From Nitrososphaerota archaeon (GTDB lineage Archaea > Thermoproteota > Nitrososphaeria > Nitrososphaerales > Nitrosopumilaceae), in the NCBI GenBank assembly GCA_016126025.1, contig JAEFDA010000110.1, forward strand, positions 1 to 13,583: a stretch of 13,583 nucleotides of DNA, given 5' to 3'. How positions within the stretch are numbered: the stretch's first letter is position 1; each line of letters begins with the position of its first letter. The notes below the pieces were generated by a model. The model ran no database searches, had not been told where the DNA came from, and saw only the letters and a program-made list of their open reading frames with translations. Shown one piece after another: positions 6,870-12,070 of the stretch. Position numbers and translations under genes: made by a program.

Positions 6870-8024
6870 ATGCAGCTGACGCCCGACGAGGAGGCGGCGC
6901 TCTCCGGCCGCCACGGCGACATAATGCAGATGGCGTACCGCATACTGGTGGCAACCGGCGAGGCCACCGGCGCCGAGAGGCTCGTCCCGGTGGAGTGGGT
7001 GCACCTCTCGGGGGTCAACTACAACACCATCGGGGACGCCGGCGAGGCGTTTCTCAGGTCCATACGGGACAGGGCCAAGGTGCGGGTGCGCACCACCCTC
7101 AACCCGATGGGATTTGACATAGACAGCGTGGGCTCGTACGACTTGGGGGAGGGGTTCATACAGAAGCAGCGGTCCATACAGGAGTCGTATGCCATGATGG
7201 GCGTGGAGACCACCTTCTCGTGTGTGCCGTATGACATACTGCAGTTGCCCCGGCCCGGCTCCCAGGTGGCCCTGGCGGAGAGCAACGCGGCCATCCACGC
7301 CAACTCCCTGGACGGCCTGCACACCAACAAGGAGAGCGCCTTCAGCGCCTTGGCCAGCGCCCTGACCGGGAAGAGCCCGTACGGCCCCCTGCGGCAGGAT
7401 ATGCCGCCGGACATGGCAGTGGAGATGGCCGTGTCTGACCCCACCGAGCTGGAGTGGGGAATGCTGGGATACTTTGCCGGCCGGGTGTGCGAGGGGCACG
7501 CGGGCATATGCGGCGCGGTGCAGCCCGACACCCGCGGCTGCAAGGCCATATGCGGCGGGATGGGGACCTCGGGCATGTGCGGCAGGTTCTCGTTTGGCGA
7601 GGCGCCGCCTGGCCGCGAGAGGGTGGAGTTCGGCCCCGCCGAGGCGGCCGGCATACGCGACGAGCTGAACACCGCCGAGAAGGGGGATCTCATAATACTG
7701 GGGAGCCCCCAGCTCTCGTTCGGGGAGATACGCGATTTGGTCGCCATGCTGGGTGGGCGCCGCTTCGCCAAGAAGTGCATGGTCTTCTGCCCCCGAACGG
7801 TAAAGGAGAGGGCGGCCGCGGCCGGATACCTGGACATACTGGAGAGGGCCAACTGCACCCTGCTGGCCGACTGCTGCGCCTGCCTGACCCCCCTGGTCTC
7901 GGCGGAGACCACCGACTCGGTGACCACTAACAGCATCAAGGGGGCGTACTATCTGGGCCGCTCCAACGGAGTGGGGGTCTGCCTCAAACCGTTGAACAGG
8001 ATAATCCGGGAGGAGACCGTATGA
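6870..8024 (+). CDS. Aconitase X large subunit, likely mevalonate 5-phosphate dehydratase
   Basis: This 384-residue protein is the DUF521/aconitase X catalytic subunit. In archaea, this family with its small partner forms the iron-sulfur enzyme that dehydrates mevalonate 5-phosphate to trans-anhydromevalonate 5-phosphate in the modified mevalonate route to isoprenoid lipids. Features seen include the N-terminal LTPDEEAAL, the VHLSGVNY segment, a conserved FSCVPYD with Cys118, the ESNAAIHANS block (which lines the active site in the family), and late Cys residues in DCCACLTP (335, 336, 338) that may supply cluster ligands. The stop overlaps the small subunit ATG (ATGA). Other AcnX enzymes act on hydroxyproline derivatives, but the two-gene archaeal form favours the mevalonate role. 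Substrate is inferred from family knowledge. Confidence 0.9.
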   Translation: MQLTPDEEAALSGRHGDIMQMAYRILVATGEATGAERLVPVEWVHLSGVNYNTIGDAGEAFLRSIRDRAKVRVRTTLNPMGFDIDSVGSYDLGEGFIQKQRSIQESYAMMGVETTFSCVPYDILQLPRPGSQVALAESNAAIHANSLDGLHTNKESAFSALASALTGKSPYGPLRQDMPPDMAVEMAVSDPTELEWGMLGYFAGRVCEGHAGICGAVQPDTRGCKAICGGMGTSGMCGRFSFGEAPPGRERVEFGPAEAAGIRDELNTAEKGDLIILGSPQLSFGEIRDLVAMLGGRRFAKKCMVFCPRTVKERAAAAGYLDILERANCTLLADCCACLTPLVSAETTDSVTTNSIKGAYYLGRSNGVGVCLKPLNRIIREETV

Positions 8025-8404
8025 AACGCATGGTGGGGGGGCGCGCCCGGGGCATTGTAATGAGGTCGTTCCGGCCCATAAACTTCCTGGGAATGATAGA
8101 CAAGAGGACGGGCATGGTGGGGGATATATCCCACGACCTGCACGGGAGGCGGCTGGCCGGCTCCATACTGGTCTTCCCGCACGGGTCCGGGAGCAGCGTG
8201 GGCGCATATACGATACACTCGCTGCAATCGCAGGGGGTGGCGCCCGCCGCCATGATATGCGAGCGGGCCGACCTTACGGTGGCCACCGGGTGCGCCGTGG
8301 CCGGCATACCAATGGCCGTGGCCACCGAGTCCGAGATGGGGATGCTGCGCGGTGGGGACAGGGTCCTGGTGGACACCGACGCCGGCATCCTGGAAGTGGA
8401 GTAG
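8021..8404 (+). CDS. Aconitase X small subunit (DUF126), mevalonate 5-phosphate dehydratase partner
   Basis: The 127-residue product is the swivelling domain partner of the preceding gene, with which it overlaps by four bases (ATGA). The family signature is present: a PINFLGMID..TG segment near residue 24, the phosphate or substrate-binding GSSVGAY at 57-63 with Ser58 and Ser59, and the closing RVLVDTDAGILEVE. Length is normal for the family. Overlap and order (large then small) indicate one transcript and a 1:1 complex. Confidence 0.9.
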   Translation: MKRMVGGRARGIVMRSFRPINFLGMIDKRTGMVGDISHDLHGRRLAGSILVFPHGSGSSVGAYTIHSLQSQGVAPAAMICERADLTVATGCAVAGIPMAVATESEMGMLRGGDRVLVDTDAGILEVE

Positions 8405-8411
8405 TTCTTTT

Positions 8412-8478
8412 GGCGCGGCGCGCGGCAGACTACACGATTGGCAGTCATAAGGCCGGGGTTCGATTCCCCGCCGCCGCA
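8412..8478 (+). tRNA. tRNA-like sequence with intact T-arm but no normal anticodon arm
   Basis: The T-arm is perfect (CGGGG 8454-8458, loop TTCGATT, CCCCG 8466-8470), followed by a 7-nt acceptor strand CCGCCGC and discriminator A8478. Upstream, GCGGCGC (8415-8421) pairs with six of those seven; alternatively GCG.GCGG (8418-8425) pairs fully with one bulged base. GACT (8428-8431) and AGTC (8443-8446) can form a D-stem around a loop containing GG. After that only seven bases remain before the T-arm, so no standard anticodon stem-loop fits. The options are a tRNA relic with a deletion, the 3' half of a split tRNA (the GC-rich leader would suit), or an integration-site remnant. It begins 8 nt after the small subunit gene and borders the AT-richer accessory patch. 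Confidence 0.45.
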
Positions 8479-8735
8479 CATGTAATGCTTAAGAGAGGCA
8501 AGCCCGCAGATAAGTCGGCTGTCAATCATGCGCCGCTAGGGTAAGAATAACCTGGCCTTTAAGCCCCGGAGCCGCATGGCTCCGGGCAACCAAATTTTGC
8601 GACGGGCTATACCGCAAGCATAGACTGCTCTTTCTGGGGCGAAAGCCCTCGGTTGATTGGAGCCAGGACGCGTATGGCCGCAGCGATGGTTGGTAGAGAA
8701 TCCTTAGAGGGAGGCGTCCGGGCCAACACTGTACT
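8479..8735. other. Gene-free stretch with one stable hairpin
   Basis: No reading frame here has recognisable protein features on either strand. The only clear structure is the hairpin at 8565-8586. Base composition is intermediate between the GC-rich core genes and the AT-richer genes that follow, so this may be decayed mobile DNA or the margin of an integrated piece. I saw no transposase motif. Confidence 0.4.
8565..8586. repeat. Perfect 9-bp inverted repeat (hairpin)
   Basis: CCCGGAGCC and GGCTCCGGG flank the 4-nt loop GCAT. It is the strongest fold in the gene-poor stretch. It could be part of a small RNA, a transcription end for the minus-strand genes, or a mobile-element end; no T-tract follows on either strand within a few bases, so a simple intrinsic terminator is not obvious. 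Confidence 0.6.
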
Positions 8736-8957
8736 CTATCCAACGTGTTGGCCAGAGTTGAAGCCCCTGACCAGCAGTACGATCTTAATGTCGACGCCCA
8801 TTCCCCGGTGGTTCTCATGGGGTCCCCAGATGGCATGACTGGCCCCTTCTATACCGGAGTGAGCAAGTCCGTAATGGGCTCTCATGCTGGCGCCACGCGC
8901 AGATGCCATCACCCACTTTGTCATTCTGGTATATCTTCGGCTTGGACGGCCCACCAT
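8736..8957 (-). CDS. Possible small gene behind the nuclease, 73 residues
   Basis: An ATG at 8957 lies only 6 nt after the nuclease stop on the same strand and opens a 73-residue frame that is basic at its N-terminus and has several His residues in the middle. The position would suit a third gene of the ATPase-nuclease unit. I recognise no family, the composition is not strikingly protein-like, and random frames of this length are common here, so this may not be a gene. Confidence 0.25.
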   Translation of the reverse strand: MVGRPSRRYTRMTKWVMASARGASMRAHYGLAHSGIEGASHAIWGPHENHRGMGVDIKIVLLVRGFNSGQHVG

Positions 8958-8963
8958 GGCGGT

Positions 8964-9458
8964 TTATACGCTAGGCAGGTCATTCCGGCTTACGTTCACA
9001 TACGAATCCGGCAGGTCGGAGCAACAGTCTGTCCTGATTATTCGCATTTTTCGTCCGGAATATTCTATAGGCTTTTGCAGTTCCTCTATTGCAGACCTAT
9101 TCGTAAATCTTCTGCTAAACAGGACAAGCTGCAGGCCAGCTTCCGACTTGCCCGCCTGTGACAGCATTTCGGCCAAAACGACCATCCCCTCACTCAGCTG
9201 GTTTTTTGCATGTCTGGCCATTTTGGATTTCGGTTCGCCGGACTTGAGTTCGGCAAGCGTCATTCTGCTTTCCGTTGAATCCAAAATAATACAATCACAC
9301 ATTTCTCTCTGCTTTCCACTACTACTACCCCTCAGTGCATCCCTGACTTCCTCGCCGCACAGGGAGAAGAACGATTCCGGAATCTTGGCGCTGCACTTGC
9401 CGTCATCGCTACACCCATCTGTTTCATATTTCTGGAATATGTCTCGAATTTTTCTCAT
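8964..9458 (-). CDS. Small PD-(D/E)XK nuclease-like protein, partner of the AAA ATPase
   Basis: The 164-residue product shows a compact PD-(D/E)XK pattern: Asp55 in CDCIILD, then Glu70 and Lys72 in LAELKSG with hydrophobic strands before each, and Gln87 in a following helix (KNQLSEGM), the usual order and spacing for restriction-endonuclease-fold enzymes. A strand LQLVLFSRR and a final IIRTD follow. It therefore probably cuts DNA or RNA, but this is read from motifs only. It has nine or so Cys residues (16, 22, 34, 54, 56 and others, including a CC pair), unusual for its size. It starts 4 nt after the ATPase stop, so both are one operon, and its codon use (frequent ATT, AAA) differs from the core genes. 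I cannot name a family; it may be the effector of a defence pair. Confidence 0.65.
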   Translation of the reverse strand: MRKIRDIFQKYETDGCSDDGKCSAKIPESFFSLCGEEVRDALRGSSSGKQREMCDCIILDSTESRMTLAELKSGEPKSKMARHAKNQLSEGMVVLAEMLSQAGKSEAGLQLVLFSRRFTNRSAIEELQKPIEYSGRKMRIIRTDCCSDLPDSYVNVSRNDLPSV

Positions 9459-9462
9459 GTTG

Positions 9463-10893
9463 TCAGTCTTGTTCCAGTTTCAGAAGCTCGTTGTACTGTC
9501 TTTCGCTGGCATTGACAAAATCATGTTGAGGTATGCCCTCATCGTCCACATTGATCGGCATCATCTTGTATCCTCCGTCATCTTCTTCAAAGCTGTATGC
9601 CGCCACGCTAGCCTTGTCCAGTCTTTCGTCGTCTGCAAACTCCCGGAACTCTTTGCCGGCTTGGCTTGAGCCGGCAACCACGCAATGGCTCAGCTGTTCC
9701 AGAAAGTACGGGCTATGGGTCGTTACCACAATGCGCAGGCCGGCATTGACCAGTCTTGCAATCAGTCCTGCAAGCAGAATTTGGTTGTCCGGATGAAGCG
9801 TCGTCTCTGGCTCTTCCAAAACTATGGTCTCCCCCTTTTTTGCAACATGCTTTAGGTATAGCAAGAATATTGCCAGGTCTTTCACTGATGAAGCCGATCT
9901 ACTAAGGGGCAAGATGGATTTGTCCTTTTTAAAAGCCAGTGACAAGGATTTAGTTGTGTTTTCCTGTGCTATAACACTGCCTTGCAGTGCACTTTCTTCA
10001 AACATTTCTACAAGGGGCGCAAATTCTGTTTTGTTGTCAGGAGACATAAGATGCAAACCCAAAAACTGTGTTGAAACATTAGTTAGTTCTGAATCAATGG
10101 GATTCGCGCTTGTCATGCCTAGGCCGCTGTAAAAATGCAACGTTAAAGACTTGTACGCTAGTGTCAATCCTCCTCTTTCAGCAGGAAAATAGATACAGCG
10201 CTCAAGCTGTGCCTGTCTGAAATGTAGCAAAGCTAACAACCATTGTATGATCATATATGCTTCTGTAGCCTTGTTTGAAAAGTAAGGAATATCAAGGATC
10301 AGAGTATTTTCATTCTCATGTATCATTTTGCTTATGTCTAGATCTTGAGCGCTTACATGCTTGCTAAAATTGACTATCAGAGGTATTTTTTCTGTTGGGT
10401 TTGCATCAATAACATTCGTACAAGATATGCTCCCGCTGATAATTCTTGATTTCACGTCAAGTTCAAAGCGCTTTTCTCCAATTCTTATTAGGTTTGTGTG
10501 AGCACTTGAAAAGTTGGCAGATAGTATTTCAAATAGTACCTGAAATTTATGTTCGATATACAACATCCAAATATTCGAGTCAACAGCATCGGCGCCCGCT
10601 TGGTGAGCCCCTGCTATGCGACCGGCTTCTTCTATGAGTTTTTTTGTGACAAATGTGTCTTTTTGGTCCAAAACGAAAGGGTTAAGCATCTCACATTCCG
10701 TGTTTATAATTGAATGTATTAGGGTCGCTACGTGCGATTTGCCGCAGCCGTTGGGGCCCACCAGCACGGTAAGCGGCTTCAAGTCTAGTATACCTCTTGA
10801 TACAGGACCGAAGTCGGTTATGCCGAGCCTCAAGCGGCTGCTACCTGCTGCCTCATTACTATCAACCTGTTGTCCGAGCGCCTGCTGCCTCAT
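9463..10893 (-). CDS. AAA/ABC-type ATPase of the OLD/AAA_15 group, putative defence protein
   Basis: From ATG 10893 the product has 476 residues. Walker A is GPNGCGKS at 46-53 after a beta-rich start (LRLGITDFGPV). PAERGGL occurs mid-protein, a signature-like LSRSASSVKDL follows, then Walker B with EEPETTLHP (about 360-368) and the switch His in TTHSPYFLEQL. This order, with a large insert between Walker A and the signature, is that of OLD-family and AAA_15/AAA_21 ATPases found in anti-phage modules such as Gabija, Septu and PARIS. No TOPRIM domain follows, so the nuclease function is probably supplied by the next gene. ATG 10893 is favoured because a TATA-like string lies 25 nt upstream; a TTG at 10908 is in frame. 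AT-rich codon use points to recent transfer. Confidence 0.88.
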   Translation of the reverse strand: MRQQALGQQVDSNEAAGSSRLRLGITDFGPVSRGILDLKPLTVLVGPNGCGKSHVATLIHSIINTECEMLNPFVLDQKDTFVTKKLIEEAGRIAGAHQAGADAVDSNIWMLYIEHKFQVLFEILSANFSSAHTNLIRIGEKRFELDVKSRIISGSISCTNVIDANPTEKIPLIVNFSKHVSAQDLDISKMIHENENTLILDIPYFSNKATEAYMIIQWLLALLHFRQAQLERCIYFPAERGGLTLAYKSLTLHFYSGLGMTSANPIDSELTNVSTQFLGLHLMSPDNKTEFAPLVEMFEESALQGSVIAQENTTKSLSLAFKKDKSILPLSRSASSVKDLAIFLLYLKHVAKKGETIVLEEPETTLHPDNQILLAGLIARLVNAGLRIVVTTHSPYFLEQLSHCVVAGSSQAGKEFREFADDERLDKASVAAYSFEEDDGGYKMMPINVDDEGIPQHDFVNASERQYNELLKLEQD

Positions 10894-10900
10894 TACTATC
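10844..10900. repeat. 20-bp direct repeat over the ATPase start region
   Basis: The 20-mer CCTGCTGCCTCATTACTATC occurs at 10844-10863 and 10881-10900, a 37-bp period. Read on the coding strand both copies hold an ATG-like start region, but since 37 is not a multiple of three they are translated in different frames (IVMRQQ and DSNEAAG). It could be a recent tandem duplication that gave the protein a new N-terminus, or a pair of operator sites. Confidence 0.85.
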
Positions 10901-10914
10901 CATCTCAACTAAGC

Positions 10915-10921
10915 GTATTAA
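10915..10921 (-). promoter_or_regulatory. Candidate TATA box for the ATPase-nuclease operon
   Basis: On the minus strand TTAATAC is centred 25 nt before ATG 10893, fitting a leaderless archaeal transcript and that start. The 190-nt stretch from here to the AMMECR1 stop holds no gene I can support. Confidence 0.45.
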
Positions 10922-11099
10922 TGACTTTCGAGTAGCCCGTCTCTGATCTAGAAAACGGTTCGTATATGCGCTTGATGAGCCTGATCTATAACCCATTGGG
11001 CACACCACTCGGGCAGTAAAGTGCCACAACTCGACCCAAACGACCGTGGCCGAGACATAGGGAGGCGGCCATCCGTAATATTTGCCAGATGAGATGTTC

Positions 11100-11642
11100 C
11101 TACTCGGAGAACACGCGGCCCCCGAACCTGTACACGTCGGTGCCGGCCTGCATCCAGCTGTCCGGGTCTAGGCCGGCCTTGCGGCAGGTGTTCTCCAGAA
11201 ACTCGCGGGCCGACCACCCATATTCGGCGGCGACCTGCGGCAGCAGCAGCCCCGACGCCCCGCCGCGCCGTACAATCAGGCCGTCGCGGCCAGGCGTTAT
11301 GGCGGATATGTACTCTTGTGGGGTGCCGGCCCGTATAAGCGCCGGCTCGTCCAGCACGGTCACCTCGAACCGCACCGCATCCAGCTCCCCGGGGCGCAGA
11401 GGATCGAACCGGGGGTCCTCGGTGGCGGCGGCCACCGCCGCCAGGCGCAGCGCCTCGTACAGCGGCATCACCGGCTCGGCGTACCCGATGCACCCCCTCA
11501 GGCCCCGGGAGTCGGTTATGGTGACGAAGACCCCCGACTTGGACCCGCCCCCGGCGGGGGACCCGGCGCGGCCCTCCCCGGCCAGGTGCGCCCGGACAGC
11601 CTCCCGGGCCTCGGCCGGCAGCCGCTCCCCGTCTATATCCAA
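11100..11642 (-). CDS. AMMECR1-domain protein
   Basis: AMMECR1 proteins are conserved from archaea to humans; their biochemical role is unsettled. The 180-residue product from TTG 11642 matches the family throughout: GVFVTI, the hallmark LRGCIGY at 48-54, a helix with AATEDPRFDPL, VLDEPALI, the GRDGLIVRRG..GLLLPQV block, and EFLENTCRKAGL near the end. TTG 11642 is preferred because family homology begins there and the codon overlaps the stop of the upstream Mut7-C gene by ten bases; the frame is open further up, to 11804, but that part is out-of-frame sequence of the Mut7-C gene. Being last in the rqcH operon, it is probably translated by coupling. Confidence 0.9.
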   Translation of the reverse strand: MDIDGERLPAEAREAVRAHLAGEGRAGSPAGGGSKSGVFVTITDSRGLRGCIGYAEPVMPLYEALRLAAVAAATEDPRFDPLRPGELDAVRFEVTVLDEPALIRAGTPQEYISAITPGRDGLIVRRGGASGLLLPQVAAEYGWSAREFLENTCRKAGLDPDSWMQAGTDVYRFGGRVFSE

Positions 11643-12070
11643 TCCCGGGCGGCCTCCCGCAACCTGTCCATGTGGGTCCCCTCCCAGTACAGGTGCCCGC
11701 ACGACACGCACCCCCAGAATTTGGTATGCATGATGCCGGGGGGCGCCCTGTCCAGCGCCTCGCGCAGCGGCACCTCCTCTGTAGCACCGTTGCATATGGC
11801 GCACCGCGCCCTCTCCCCGGATACTGTGGGCATATGGCCGCGCAGCAGGCGGCGCATTATGGTATGTTCGGCGTCGCCTGTGATGGTGGTGACGTGCAGC
11901 CGGGCCGCCCGCCGGAGCAGGGCCGAATTTTTGGTGACCAGTATGCGGCCCGAGGATGCGGCCCCCTCCAAGCTGGCGCCATCCGCCGTATACTCCGTAT
12001 CATACCCCAGCATCCTGAGCTTTCTGGCCACGTTCCCCAGCATCGCGTCCACTAGGTACCTAGGCTCCAT
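11633..12070 (-). CDS. Mut7-C family PIN-like RNase with zinc ribbon
   Basis: The 145-residue product has the Mut7-C (DUF82) layout: an N-terminal VDAMLGNVARKLRMLGYD in which Asp8 is a predicted metal ligand, GRILVTKNSALL in the position of a second acidic PIN motif (here TKN rather than the commoner TRD), and a C-terminal zinc ribbon with CAIC and CVSC followed by the typical YWEGTH. Such proteins are predicted RNases acting on structured or ribosome-bound RNA. Replacement of the second Asp by Asn would, if real, weaken metal binding, so activity is not certain. Its ATG overlaps the end of rqcH by 11 bases and its stop overlaps the AMMECR1 start. Confidence 0.85.
   Translation of the reverse strand: MEPRYLVDAMLGNVARKLRMLGYDTEYTADGASLEGAASSGRILVTKNSALLRRAARLHVTTITGDAEHTIMRRLLRGHMPTVSGERARCAICNGATEEVPLREALDRAPPGIMHTKFWGCVSCGHLYWEGTHMDRLREAARDWI

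Noticed and set aside
6804..8207. 467-residue minus-strand frame across the aconitase X genes
   Set aside because: Antisense to two conserved overlapping genes; no recognisable domain.
8349..8400. Possible distant 5' half of the tRNA with GCGGTGG inside the DUF126 gene
   Set aside because: It can pair with the acceptor strand, but it encodes the conserved end of the small subunit, and no sound D-arm or anticodon arm follows.
8884..9669. 261-residue plus-strand frame over the nuclease gene
   Set aside because: Antisense to the nuclease and the ATPase C-terminus; the minus-strand frames carry the motifs.
10909..11099. Search for an att repeat of the tRNA-like 3' end at the far side of the accessory patch
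   Set aside because: GGTTCGTAT near 10955 resembles the T-loop only over a few bases; no convincing copy of the T-arm and acceptor strand is present.
11643..11804. N-terminal extension of the AMMECR1 frame
   Set aside because: This part is out-of-frame sequence of the Mut7-C gene and has no AMMECR1 similarity; TTG 11642 at the operon overlap is a better start.
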